Shown here piece by piece: positions 37,748 to 47,156 of a stretch of DNA of 64,000 nt. A program made the position numbers and the translations under genes. This DNA is from Pyrinomonadaceae bacterium (GTDB lineage: Bacteria; Acidobacteriota; Blastocatellia; Pyrinomonadales; Pyrinomonadaceae): the NCBI GenBank assembly GCA_017983495.1, contig JAGOBH010000001.1:434001-498000 (forward strand), read 5' to 3'. The stretch's first letter is position 1. Every line of letters begins with the position of its first letter. The notes under the pieces are model-generated. The model ran no database searches and was not told the origin of the DNA. It was given only the letters and a program-made list of their open reading frames with translations.

Positions 37748-40551
37748 CAAGAAAGCAGCCCAAAACCACTACAGGCTCCACCTCGACAAGACAGGCGGCA
37801 TCTGAATATCGCGCAAGAGGCTGGGCGATCGTCCCTATTCCTTTGAAAAAAAAGGCCCCGAATCTGAAGGGATGGCAAGACCTGGAGATCGTAGCCGAGA
37901 ATGTAGATCAATACTTCAAGAACGAACTGCAGAACATCGGTGTTTTGCTTGGTGAGCGATCCGGGGGGTTGGTAGATGTGGATCTTGACTCGCCTGAAGC
38001 CGTGAGACTTGCGGACCATTTTCTACCAGCCACTTCTTGTATTTTCGGCCGGAAAGGAAAGGAGTCGAGCCATCGCCTCTATCTATGTGAGGAGGCCAAG
38101 TATCTGAAGTTTTATGACCCTTCCGTGGCGGCACCGACGAAACCAGGTGAACGTCACAGCCCCTGTATCGTTGAGATCCGAACTGGTAAAAATAGTAAGG
38201 GAATGCAGACCGTCTTTCCGCCTTCCGTTCATCCAAGCGGCGAACAGATAAATTGGGTCAAGAACGGTGAACCGGCCACGGTGACTGCAGACCAACTTGA
38301 AGTGGCCGTGATGCGGCTCGCGGCGGCGTCAGTACTCGCGAAGATCTGGGGCAGCACGGCTCGCCACGATCTCTCCTTAGCCCTTTCGAGTGCTTTGCTC
38401 CGACACGGGTGGAATGAGTCTGATGGCCGGTATTTTATCGAAGGGATATGTCACGCCGCAAATGATGAAGAAACGGAGGATCGCCTTCTGGCATTTGATG
38501 ATACTGCCGCCAATATTGCGGCTGGACGCAAAACTACCGGCATCCCGAAGCTCACCGAGTTAATTGGGAAGACGGTGGTGGACAACATCTGCAAATGGCT
38601 TGAAATCAATCCCAAGACAGAACACAGCGAACGTCAACTTCAGGGCAAAGCGGGCGATGCGGACGGTCCGGACGATCAGGGGCGTAGTATGCGTGAGAAC
38701 CAGTCGCAGAAGATCATGCACCTCGTTGACGCAGCCGGAGTAGGTTTTTTCCACACGGCCGACGGCGAAACATTTGCCTCGATCCCAGTAAATTCACATC
38801 GTGAAAACCACGACATTGGCTCGAAATTCGTGAAGAATTGGATTGGGCAGCAGTACTGGGAATCAGAGGAGAAGGTACCAAATTCACAAGCATTAAGTGA
38901 TGCTCTGAATGCTCTTAAGGGAAAAGCTATTTTTGATTCGCCGCAGCACGAAATTTACGTCAGGCTCGCCGAGTTTGATAAGAAGATATATCTGGATATG
39001 GGAAATGAAGGATGGCAGGTCGTCGAGATTACCACACACGGCTGGAAAATCATTGAAGCGAACGATTGTCCGATCAAGTTTCGTCGACCGAAAGGCCAAC
39101 TACCGTTGCCAACGCCAATAACAGGGGGTGATCTTAGGGAGTTGGGGAGTTACGTCAATGTGGTACCGGAACACGTCCCCCTGGTCTGTATCTACCTAGT
39201 CGCGTGCCTTCGGCCCGACAAGCCGTTTCCGATACTGTTGCTAAATGGTGAACAAGGTTCCGGAAAAAGCACAACCTCGCGGGTGTTGAAACGTCTTGTC
39301 GACCCAAATAAGGCGGAATTGCGACCGCCGCCGCGTGATGAGAGGGATTTGATGATCGCAGCGACTAATGGTTGGTTTCTGGTCTTCGACAATTTAGCGA
39401 AGATACCGGACTGGCTGAGCGACGCGCTTTGTCGTCTTTCGACCGGTGGCGGTTTTGGCACGAGAGCACTCTACGCAAACAACGAAGAAACGCTCTTCTC
39501 GGCTATGCGGCCCGTGATGCTCAATGGCATCACGGAATTAGCGTCACGTCCGGATGCCCTCGATCGAGCACTACTGATTAACTGTCCGAACATTTCAAAA
39601 ACACGCCGCCGTGACGAAGCAACGCACTGGATGGAATTTGACACTGCCCACGCCCGACTTCTAGGTGCCTTACTTACAGCCCTTTCCACAACACTCGGGG
39701 AATTACCAAATGTTCATTTGGCTGAACTGGAAAGGATGGCCGACTTCCAATTATTCGGTGTTGCGGCTGAAAAGGTCCTAGGCTTTGACGCCGGCACATT
39801 TCAGAAGGCTTATTCGACGAACCGTCGAGAAGCCAGCGACGTAGCCATCGATAGTTCGCCAACCGCAATAATTGTCATCGCCTTCATTCTCCAAAACGGT
39901 GATTGGACCGGTACGGCGACCAAGCTTCTCGCGGATCTAAAGAAGTTCGCGGAGGATGAAAAGAGCCTCGGCATTCGGCTAGAAGATCTGCCAAAAAAGG
40001 CGAACTTACTTTCGGGAGAACTCAAAAGAACGGCCCCCAACCTCCGGGCAAACGGTGTCGAATTTTCCAAAAGCAAGAGCGGAAGTAGGACGATTTCGCT
40101 CCTAATGACAGTAAACGAATCGTCCGAATCGTCCGAATCGCCCAGCCCCAACAGCGATGCGGGATTTGAGGAGTCGGTGTCGGACGATCCAGACTATGAG
40201 GAGGACGATACCACTTTCCAAACCGACAACACAAATCCTTGGCAGACCAGTGATTTGGGCGGTTTGGACGATGTGGACGATTCTCTACAGAACCTCTCTA
40301 GTCCGAAAGTCAACATAAACAAAAACGCGTCAAACCGCGATTCGAGTAAACCCAGTTGCTCCACCGGCTTACCTATGGAGAGTGAAATTAGGGTCGACGA
40401 TAGGCACGACCGCGGTCTGACGAATCTTGCAAATGAACGCAAGATCGTTGGTAAGGCCGGTGGTAGGGATTATGTGGTCTGTGTATGCGGACGAGACGCA
40501 TTCGCCGGAAAAAATTGCGAATATTGCGGCATACCGGTGGTCGGCGTCTGA
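37744..40551 (+). CDS. Primase-polymerase/helicase replication protein of the island
   Basis: About 935 residues. N-terminal bifunctional primase-polymerase domain with catalytic acids D78 and D80 (GGLVDVDLDSPEA) and SHRLYLCEE. A central linker follows, then a P-loop ATPase/helicase-like domain with Walker A GEQGSGKST (502-510) and Walker B WFLVFDN (D549), followed by LSTGGGFGTRALY and an arginine-bearing LASRPDALDRALLI. A Ser/acid-rich linker leads to a C-terminal zinc ribbon (CVCGRDAFAGKNCEYCG). Such fusions replicate satellites and integrative plasmids, so the excised island may replicate. ATG at 37744 overlaps the preceding stop; upstream in-frame residues overlap that gene. Confidence 0.85.
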   Translation: MTRKQPKTTTGSTSTRQAASEYRARGWAIVPIPLKKKAPNLKGWQDLEIVAENVDQYFKNELQNIGVLLGERSGGLVDVDLDSPEAVRLADHFLPATSCIFGRKGKESSHRLYLCEEAKYLKFYDPSVAAPTKPGERHSPCIVEIRTGKNSKGMQTVFPPSVHPSGEQINWVKNGEPATVTADQLEVAVMRLAAASVLAKIWGSTARHDLSLALSSALLRHGWNESDGRYFIEGICHAANDEETEDRLLAFDDTAANIAAGRKTTGIPKLTELIGKTVVDNICKWLEINPKTEHSERQLQGKAGDADGPDDQGRSMRENQSQKIMHLVDAAGVGFFHTADGETFASIPVNSHRENHDIGSKFVKNWIGQQYWESEEKVPNSQALSDALNALKGKAIFDSPQHEIYVRLAEFDKKIYLDMGNEGWQVVEITTHGWKIIEANDCPIKFRRPKGQLPLPTPITGGDLRELGSYVNVVPEHVPLVCIYLVACLRPDKPFPILLLNGEQGSGKSTTSRVLKRLVDPNKAELRPPPRDERDLMIAATNGWFLVFDNLAKIPDWLSDALCRLSTGGGFGTRALYANNEETLFSAMRPVMLNGITELASRPDALDRALLINCPNISKTRRRDEATHWMEFDTAHARLLGALLTALSTTLGELPNVHLAELERMADFQLFGVAAEKVLGFDAGTFQKAYSTNRREASDVAIDSSPTAIIVIAFILQNGDWTGTATKLLADLKKFAEDEKSLGIRLEDLPKKANLLSGELKRTAPNLRANGVEFSKSKSGSRTISLLMTVNESSESSESPSPNSDAGFEESVSDDPDYEEDDTTFQTDNTNPWQTSDLGGLDDVDDSLQNLSSPKVNINKNASNRDSSKPSCSTGLPMESEIRVDDRHDRGLTNLANERKIVGKAGGRDYVVCVCGRDAFAGKNCEYCGIPVVGV

Positions 40552-40785
40552 CGCTTCCCATCTAAAGGGGGTTTGGCGCTCCCACGAGTGTTAGCACACT
40601 AGACCACGGGCCTTGAGGCGGCGACTAACTAATTCGTAAAGCCGTTGTAACAAAACACCGTTCATCTCGGCAACCTCATCTGCATCAAGCAAGCTCCTTG
40701 GTATGATCCGCACCTCGATCTTTGGTGGCAAGTCACATGTTATGCCAATTCGACGGCATTCGAGGCAAACAACAAACTCAACAGT

Positions 40786-41400
40786 CTATCTCACGAAAGC
40801 ACTCGGCAAAGGAACATCGCCGGTTGTGCCGAACTGCTGTATCAAAATGCCGGCCGTAGAACGGTTGAAGTACCCTGTCGAGTTCGAGGGTCTGAACACC
40901 GCCGCGTCCATCTTGCCGTCGCCGTCGTAGTCGCCGGCGGCGGGAACGTCCGTCGAGGAACCAAATGGAACCCCAAAATACGAATAGTCCTCGCTCCTCA
41001 GCACGAACCAGTTCACGCTGGATGGCCTTCAGAACGCAATATCCGCCTTGCCATCGCCGGTGTAGTCCGCCGGCACAGCTTTGTCGGTCGTCGATCCGAA
41101 CTGTGTCGCAAAAACTGTCGAATTTGAGCTTCTCCGGATCCACCACTCGGCGCCGCTTACACCGTTCGGCCGGAACACCGCAATGTCTGTCTTGCCATCC
41201 CCGTCATAATCGGCCGCGACGGGCTTATCACCACTCGCTCCGAATGTCACGATCTCGGTCCTGCCAGTCGATTTGCTGACATACCAAGTTACATTCGACG
41301 GCCTAAACACGGCCGCGTCAGCCTTGCCGTCCCATCATAATCCCCTAGAAACGGTACGTCGCTGGCAATGGGGGCTATCGGTCGGGTGCTGAACACGGTC
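40786..41400 (-). pseudogene. Decayed FG-GAP/VCBS repeat protein C-terminus
   Basis: Minus-strand remnant of a beta-propeller-type surface protein: repeats ADYDGDGKTDIAVFRP, ADYTGDGKADIAF and GDYDGDGKMDAAVFRP, each followed by W and FG...D elements. An in-frame TGA at 41029-41031 replaces a sense codon inside the domain, and a missing base near 41332 shifts the frame in another DYDG repeat. The segment before it (40552-40785) shows nothing recognisable. Such tails are common in Blastocatellia exported proteins. Confidence 0.8.
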
Positions 41401-41450
41401 CGCTGATGGGTTTGGGATGTCAACATCCGGATGCATTTTTCTTGCATTCT

Positions 41451-41464
41451 ATGATCTAAGTCAT
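41451..41464. promoter_or_regulatory. Crp/Fnr-type operator upstream of the respiratory operon
   Basis: ATGATCTAAGTCAT, a near-palindrome of form TGAT-N4-GTCA, 77 bases upstream of the first respiratory gene. It closely matches the site at 55757-55770. The FNR consensus is TTGAT-N4-ATCAA. Just after it, CATATT and AATATG (41462-41478) form a second small palindrome that could overlap the promoter. Confidence 0.6.
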
Positions 41465-41527
41465 ATTCCGGAAATATGTTGAGCTATAGAATTCCAAACG
41501 ACCAAGGATCTCGGGACGGTGATCAGT

Positions 41528-43441
41528 ATGTTACCGCTGAAGATTCACGTTCCGGACGTGAATTACCATCAAAATCTTATTTCGTGCCAGGTGGCATGCC
41601 CCGTACACACGGACGCCCGCGGCTATGTGCGGGCGATCGCCGAGGGCCGATTTGAGGAAGCCTACCTTATCGCCCGCGGGCCTAATCCCTTCGCTTCGAT
41701 CTGCGGCCGCATCTGTGGTGCCCCGTGCGAGATCGCCTGCCGTCGCGGGAAGATACCTAAAGTAAATGATGATGGAAAGTTTGTCGGCGTAGACCGTCCA
41801 ATCGCGATCAGGGCGCTCAAACGCTTTGCCTGCGACCAGGCCGGGCCTGAGGCACGCACGACGGGCGAGGTTCTCGATTCGATCAGGGAATTTGTGCCCA
41901 CGGTCGCAGCCGACGCTGAGGAAATGGCGGCGCTGCTGAGGTCAGGTGCCGCCGAATCGGTCAACAGCGCCGACGGCCGTCGCATCGCCATCATCGGGGC
42001 CGGGCCGGCCGGCCTATCAGCGGCACACGATCTGGCTCTAATGGGATTCAAGCCGGTGGTATTCGAGATCGAATCTGTCGTGGCCGGAATGTTAGCGGTG
42101 GGTGTGCCCGCCTATCGATTGCCTCGCGATCTGATCGAAAAAGAGATCGCCGTCATCGAGGCACTGGGCGTCGAGATCCGCTGCGGCGTGACGATTGGAC
42201 GCGATATTTCGTTTGCACAGCTCCGCAATGATTTCGCCGCAGTGATCATCGCCGTCGGCGCCAAATCATCGCGCGGACTGGGTTTGATCGGCGAGAGCGG
42301 TCCGGGTGTGATCGGTGGTGTCGATCTGCTTCGGTCGGTATCGCTCGGCGAAAACCTCGAAATGGGCCGCGAGATCGTCGTCATCGGCGGCGGAAATGTC
42401 GCCTATGACGTAGCTCGGTCGGTCGTTCGCCAGATCGCGTTCGACACCGCACGCACCGCGGCACGACTCGCGGACACGGCAAATGTCCATCTCGTCTCGC
42501 TTGAGGGACCTGAGGAAATGCCAGCAGACACGATCGAGATCGTCGAAGGCGATGAGGAAGGCATTCGTCGAAGCAACGGATGGGGTCCAACCGAGATCGT
42601 CCGCGACGAAAGTGGCAAGGTGACCGGCGTTGCGTTTCGCAAGTGCCTGAGGGTTTACGACGAAGAGCGGAAATTCTCGCCTGTGTACGACGATGACGAG
42701 AAAAACGTCATCCCATGCGATACGGTCCTGTTAGCGGTCGGCCAGGCACCGGCTCTATCGTTTTTGGAAGACGGCGGAAAAGATGTAGAACGTATGCGCG
42801 GCGACTGGCTCAAGGTTGACGCCGCCACGCTGCAAACCACGGCGAAAGGCGTCTTTGTCGCCGGCGATCTGGCCCACGGAACGCGCTTGCTGATCGATGC
42901 CGTTGCCTCGGGCAAGGCAGCCGCGCGTTCTGTTTATCACTACCTGACCGGAAAGACCCTCGAACACGAACTGATAAAAACTCATGTCGTTCTCGACCGA
43001 TACAGGCGTGAACGCGGTTACGAATCGATCCGTCGTGTCGAGGTGCCGACGATCGAGCCGTCCGAGCGTCTGGAGCATCCCGAAAATGTCGTTGAGATCG
43101 GTTACAACCGGGAACAGGCGATGCGGGAAGCCTCGCGCTGTCTTGATTGCGGCGTTACGCCGGTGTTCGACGGCAGCCGCTGCGTGCTGTGCGGCGGATG
43201 CGTGGATGTCTGTCCAACCGAATGCCTGAAGCTCATTTCGCTCGACAAGCTTGATTTTGATACGCCGATCGACCAGATGATCAATTCCTCGATCGGTGAC
43301 GACGCCGATCTAAGTGAAAACTCAGCGATCCTCAAGGACGAAGACCGATGTATCCGTTGTGCATTGTGCGCCATTCGCTGCCCGGTCGACGCAATTTCAA
43401 TGGAGCGAGTCACATTTTCAACAAACTGGAGTTCTGTATGA
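41528..43441 (+). CDS. GltD-like FAD/Fe-S oxidoreductase
   Basis: About 637 residues. N-terminal Fe-S region of the glutamate synthase small-subunit type (ISCQVACPVHTDARGYVRAI, then CGRICGAPCEIACRRG), FAD-binding AIIGAGPAGLSAAHDLALMG, NAD(P)H-binding VVIGGGNVAYDVARS, a second FAD loop GVFVAGDLAHG, and a C-terminal two-cluster ferredoxin domain (CVLCGGCVDVCP, CIRCALCAIRCP). Probably moves electrons between NAD(P)H and the membrane complex next door. ATG 41528 or GTG 41519 may be the start. Overlaps the Rieske gene by ATGA. First gene of the respiratory operon. Confidence 0.85.
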   Translation: MLPLKIHVPDVNYHQNLISCQVACPVHTDARGYVRAIAEGRFEEAYLIARGPNPFASICGRICGAPCEIACRRGKIPKVNDDGKFVGVDRPIAIRALKRFACDQAGPEARTTGEVLDSIREFVPTVAADAEEMAALLRSGAAESVNSADGRRIAIIGAGPAGLSAAHDLALMGFKPVVFEIESVVAGMLAVGVPAYRLPRDLIEKEIAVIEALGVEIRCGVTIGRDISFAQLRNDFAAVIIAVGAKSSRGLGLIGESGPGVIGGVDLLRSVSLGENLEMGREIVVIGGGNVAYDVARSVVRQIAFDTARTAARLADTANVHLVSLEGPEEMPADTIEIVEGDEEGIRRSNGWGPTEIVRDESGKVTGVAFRKCLRVYDEERKFSPVYDDDEKNVIPCDTVLLAVGQAPALSFLEDGGKDVERMRGDWLKVDAATLQTTAKGVFVAGDLAHGTRLLIDAVASGKAAARSVYHYLTGKTLEHELIKTHVVLDRYRRERGYESIRRVEVPTIEPSERLEHPENVVEIGYNREQAMREASRCLDCGVTPVFDGSRCVLCGGCVDVCPTECLKLISLDKLDFDTPIDQMINSSIGDDADLSENSAILKDEDRCIRCALCAIRCPVDAISMERVTFSTNWSSV

Positions 43442-43917
43442 CGACACATCCAAGCGAAAAACAATCACGTTTTGATCCGGAACCGATGCCGCGGCGTGAC
43501 TTTCTGGGCATGGCGGCACTCGGCTCGATGGCAGCGGCCTTCGCACTTTCGATCTTCGGGATGCTCAAACTTCCCAAAGCCGCCGTGTCAGCTTCGCCTG
43601 CGAAAAAATTCAACGTCGCGTTGCCGGACACACTGCCGGAGGGCGAGGCGTTCGTTCCGTCCGGGCGCAATGTCGCAGTCTTTCGTGACGGCGAAGGTGT
43701 TTTTGCTATTTCGACCATCTGCACGCATTTGGGATGTATCGTCAAAACAAGTGCCACCGGATTCGATTGTCCATGCCACGGCTCGGGCTTTCAAAAGGAT
43801 GGAACCGTGCGAAAAGGCCCCGCACCGAAACCCCTGCCGTGGTTAAAGGTGTCAAAGAACGGCGGTTTGATCACCATCGATGAGGAAGCAACTGTAAAGA
43901 CCGGAACAAAGGTGTAG
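43438..43917 (+). CDS. Rieske [2Fe-2S] protein
   Basis: A 159-residue Rieske subunit. N-terminal Tat-like signal/anchor (PRRDFLGMAALGSMAAAFAL) and both cluster-binding boxes: CTHLGC and CPCHGSGF. The ATG at 43438 was chosen because it overlaps the previous stop and gives the signal; the longer frame adds unrelated residues. It should accept electrons from quinol at the outer face, partnered by the cytochrome b encoded next. Confidence 0.93.
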   Translation: MTTHPSEKQSRFDPEPMPRRDFLGMAALGSMAAAFALSIFGMLKLPKAAVSASPAKKFNVALPDTLPEGEAFVPSGRNVAVFRDGEGVFAISTICTHLGCIVKTSATGFDCPCHGSGFQKDGTVRKGPAPKPLPWLKVSKNGGLITIDEEATVKTGTKV

Positions 43918-43920
43918 ATC

Positions 43921-45468
43921 ATGAAAGCAGAAGGCTATTCAGCGTTACACGAATTTTGGATCAACCTGCGGGGGATCCCGAATCACGTCTATCGGGCGAT
44001 GTTTCGCGGCGGTCCGCCAAAGACGGATCGGACTCGGTCTTCATTCATCTTCGGAAATGTCTTTCTCCATCTGCATTCGGTCCGCACCCATCTCTGGAGT
44101 CTTCGTTGGAGCACAACGATGGGCCTCGGTATTATGACGACCGCGGCATTTCTGATAACGCTGATCACCGGCATTCTGCTGATGTTCTACTACAAGCCGT
44201 ACCCGGATGTAGCATACCAGTCCATAAAGGACATTCACTTTATCGTCCCGACCGGACGGTTCATGCGGAACATTCACCGCTGGGCTGCAAATGTGATGGT
44301 GATAGCTGTGATCATCCACATGGCGAGGGCGTTTTATACGGCTTCGTATCGAAAACCACGGGAATTCAACTGGTTCATCGGTTGGGGATTGTTGGTCACG
44401 ACATTAGGGCTGTCGTTCACAGGTTATTTACTTCCGTGGGATCAACTCGCATATTGGGCGATCACTATCGGAGCCAATATCGCCCAAAGTCCGCGTGAGA
44501 TCACGGACGCCCTCGGGATCACGGCCTGGGCAGACATAGGCGGGCTACAGCGTGAAATCCTGCTGGGATCGGATAAGGTGGGCGAAGAGGCGTTGATCAG
44601 ATTTTATCTGCTTCATGTAATGATCTTGCCGCTTACGCTCGTAATGTTGATGGCGGTACATTTCTGGCGGATCCGTAAAGACGGCGGCCTGGCAAAACCG
44701 GCCGACGCCGACGAACGGGTCGCGGATGAAGCGAAAGAGTTTTATCCCGTTTTTACCGATACACCGACAAAAACCTATCATCTCGCCGCGATAGTCAAGG
44801 GCAAAACGCCCGCCGTCGGCACCGGGCCGGAGCACACCGTCCCGTCGATGCCGCACCTCTTCTACGCCGAACTCGGCGTGTTAATGCTGACCACGTTGAT
44901 CTGTCTGGCTCTGGCGTTTATCTCGGACGCACCGCTAAAAGAACTGGCAAATCCGCTTGTACCTGAGAATCCGGCAAAGGCTCCATGGTATTTTCTCGGA
45001 CTGCAGGAGATCGTTTCGTTCTCAGCCTTTATGGGCGGGATCGGAATTCCAATGCTGTGCGTGATCGGTCTTGGACTAATACCATTCCTCGACCGCGAAA
45101 AGGAAGGAACGGGCGAGTGGTTCGGCGGGCCCGGCGGCTGGAAGCTGGTCAAGTGGTCGACCCTTGTTGGATTTGCCGCGGCGATCGCAGTTGAGGCGTT
45201 TGCGATCAAATTTGGTTGGCTGCGCGAGTGGTTTCCCGATATTCCTCAGCTATTTATTACATTTATCAATCCGGGAACGGTCCTTACGGCAATATACGCC
45301 GCCTATTCGATCTGGGCCGTTCGCAAATACAATTCGACACGTGCCGGAGCACTGGCCCTGTTTACGTGCTTTTTATGCGGTTTCATTGTGCTGACCGTGA
45401 TCGGTACATATTTCCGCGGGCCGAACTGGGATTTCTTCTGGTCACCGTCTGATTGGGGAGGCCATTGA
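43921..45468 (+). CDS. Cytochrome b of a Rieske/cytochrome b complex
   Basis: A 515-residue cytochrome b with N- and C-terminal halves fused (b6 plus subunit-IV like). Heme ligands: helix B H-x13-H (IHRWAANVMVIAVIIHM) and helix D H-x14-H (HVMILPLTLVMLMAVHFW), the latter spacing as in b6-type proteins. The Qo loop is present as KAPWYFLGLQE, a variant of PEWY, and the GYLLPWDQLAYW segment is present. Follows the Rieske gene and precedes the cytochrome c gene, forming a quinol-oxidising (or reverse) complex. Confidence 0.93.
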   Translation: MKAEGYSALHEFWINLRGIPNHVYRAMFRGGPPKTDRTRSSFIFGNVFLHLHSVRTHLWSLRWSTTMGLGIMTTAAFLITLITGILLMFYYKPYPDVAYQSIKDIHFIVPTGRFMRNIHRWAANVMVIAVIIHMARAFYTASYRKPREFNWFIGWGLLVTTLGLSFTGYLLPWDQLAYWAITIGANIAQSPREITDALGITAWADIGGLQREILLGSDKVGEEALIRFYLLHVMILPLTLVMLMAVHFWRIRKDGGLAKPADADERVADEAKEFYPVFTDTPTKTYHLAAIVKGKTPAVGTGPEHTVPSMPHLFYAELGVLMLTTLICLALAFISDAPLKELANPLVPENPAKAPWYFLGLQEIVSFSAFMGGIGIPMLCVIGLGLIPFLDREKEGTGEWFGGPGGWKLVKWSTLVGFAAAIAVEAFAIKFGWLREWFPDIPQLFITFINPGTVLTAIYAAYSIWAVRKYNSTRAGALALFTCFLCGFIVLTVIGTYFRGPNWDFFWSPSDWGGH

Positions 45469-45472
45469 CGCT

Positions 45473-47134
45473 ATGAACAAGAATAAGTACCTGTTGATGG
45501 TCTCAAGCATCGGAGTATTTCTACTTCTCGCGGCGGCGGCCATTTCAGAGAACTTCATGAAGGATTGGCACGGAATTCAGAACAGTGCCAAGACGACTGA
45601 GGGTCCTATCGATCAGCGGTTGCGGCAGATCGTCAATCCGAATCTGAAGGTCACCGACCGCTGCGTTACCTGTCATGTCGGTATGGCGTCCGGCGAGCAG
45701 ATCACGACAGATCAAAAGGTCGGTGCCGCACATAAGCCGGTAGTGCATTCGCCGACTGAGATCGGCTGCACAACCTGTCACGGCGGTCAGGGCCAGGCGA
45801 CGGAAAAGGATGATGCTCACGGCAACGTTCATTTTTGGACCGAGCCGATGCTACCGGCAAAATATGCATACGCAAGCTGCGGCACCTGTCACACACCGCT
45901 TAATGTGCCTAACTTGCCGACGCTGGAGAACGCACGAAAGACATTCGAAAGGCTCGATTGTTACGCGTGTCACCGGCTGGACGGCCGCGGCGGAACGCTG
46001 CGTCCGGGCGGAAATGTAACGGGAATGGAAGGCCCTGACCTTTCGCACGTTGGGCTAAAGGGATACAACGCCGAATGGTACACCGCTCACTTGCAGAAGT
46101 CTCAGCAGGACGTCGACGGCGCCTGGAAAACCTCATTCCGGGAAATAAACGAAGCGGATCGTGCGTCGTTGAAGGTTTTGCTCGACACGTTGATGGGAGC
46201 TCCAAAGCTGATCGAAGCCAGAGCTCAGTACAACACTGTTGGATGCACGGGCTGCCATACCATCGGTACTTTTGGCGGCGATGCAGGCGTTAATTTGTCG
46301 CTTTCGGGCTTCAAAGATCCAAATCAGTTGAATTTTACAAAGGTTCCCGGCGAACGCACTCTTTCAAACTGGATCCGCCAGCATTTCCGTTCACCGGCGT
46401 CAACGGTCGCCGGATCGCAGATGCCGGCTCTGGGCCTGTCTGAAAATCAGATCGATCTTTTGACGCTCTACACTTTGTCGCTGCGGCGTCGGACACTACC
46501 CGACATCTATCTTCCGAAAGACCGCATCAAGGCGATGCGTTTCGGTGCCCGCGAATTCGCGAATGACGGCGAGACGATCTACACGGCTGTCTGTTCGAGC
46601 TGCCACGGAGCCAACGGCCGGGGTAGCCGCTTCCCGGGAAGTGTGCCGAATCCGTCGATCACAAACGCGGATTTTCTACAGTTGGCATCCGACGATTTTA
46701 TCTACCAGTCAATAAAGAACGGACGTCCAGGCCGTCCGATGTTGCCTTGGGGCGACCGCGTGAACGGACTAAATGATGAAGAATTGCGTGCCGTCGTCGC
46801 GTATGTTCGCGGGCTTGGCGGCAATGTACAGGCACTGCCGGACCCGAAACCACAAATTTGGGCGGCCGGCAGCGTGGATGTCGGAGCATTGCTCTTTGCG
46901 TCGAATTGCTCCGGATGTCACGGAAAATCCGGCATCGGAGCGGACGGCCCATCTCTCAGCAACAAGATGTTTCTTTCAAGTGTCTCGGATACGTTTATGG
47001 TCGAGACGATCAGGCGTGGGCGAAGCGGGACCGTCATGCAGGGATTCGGCAATCCCTCTCCAATTCGGCGGGTGCTGACCCAATCCGAGATCGAATCGAT
47101 CGTTGTCTATCTGCGTTCAATAGGTGCGAAGTAG
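45473..47134 (+). CDS. Seven-heme cytochrome c
   Basis: A 553-residue exported cytochrome with an N-terminal hydrophobic anchor (YLLMVSSIGVFLLLAAAA) and seven CxxCH heme motifs: CVTCH, CTTCH, CGTCH, CYACH, CTGCH, CSSCH and CSGCH. The first four are closely packed; the last two lie in class-I cytochrome c-like domains. GGGAGG lies just upstream. Probable electron wire between the Rieske/b complex and the molybdoenzyme encoded next. Confidence 0.92.
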   Translation: MNKNKYLLMVSSIGVFLLLAAAAISENFMKDWHGIQNSAKTTEGPIDQRLRQIVNPNLKVTDRCVTCHVGMASGEQITTDQKVGAAHKPVVHSPTEIGCTTCHGGQGQATEKDDAHGNVHFWTEPMLPAKYAYASCGTCHTPLNVPNLPTLENARKTFERLDCYACHRLDGRGGTLRPGGNVTGMEGPDLSHVGLKGYNAEWYTAHLQKSQQDVDGAWKTSFREINEADRASLKVLLDTLMGAPKLIEARAQYNTVGCTGCHTIGTFGGDAGVNLSLSGFKDPNQLNFTKVPGERTLSNWIRQHFRSPASTVAGSQMPALGLSENQIDLLTLYTLSLRRRTLPDIYLPKDRIKAMRFGAREFANDGETIYTAVCSSCHGANGRGSRFPGSVPNPSITNADFLQLASDDFIYQSIKNGRPGRPMLPWGDRVNGLNDEELRAVVAYVRGLGGNVQALPDPKPQIWAAGSVDVGALLFASNCSGCHGKSGIGADGPSLSNKMFLSSVSDTFMVETIRRGRSGTVMQGFGNPSPIRRVLTQSEIESIVVYLRSIGAK

Positions 47135-47156
47135 TTGAGTAAAAGCGAGGAATGAT

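Noticed and set aside
41528..43441. Annotation as glutamate synthase small subunit
   Set aside because: No large-subunit gene is present and a C-terminal ferredoxin domain is added; context is respiratory, so only GltD-like is justified.
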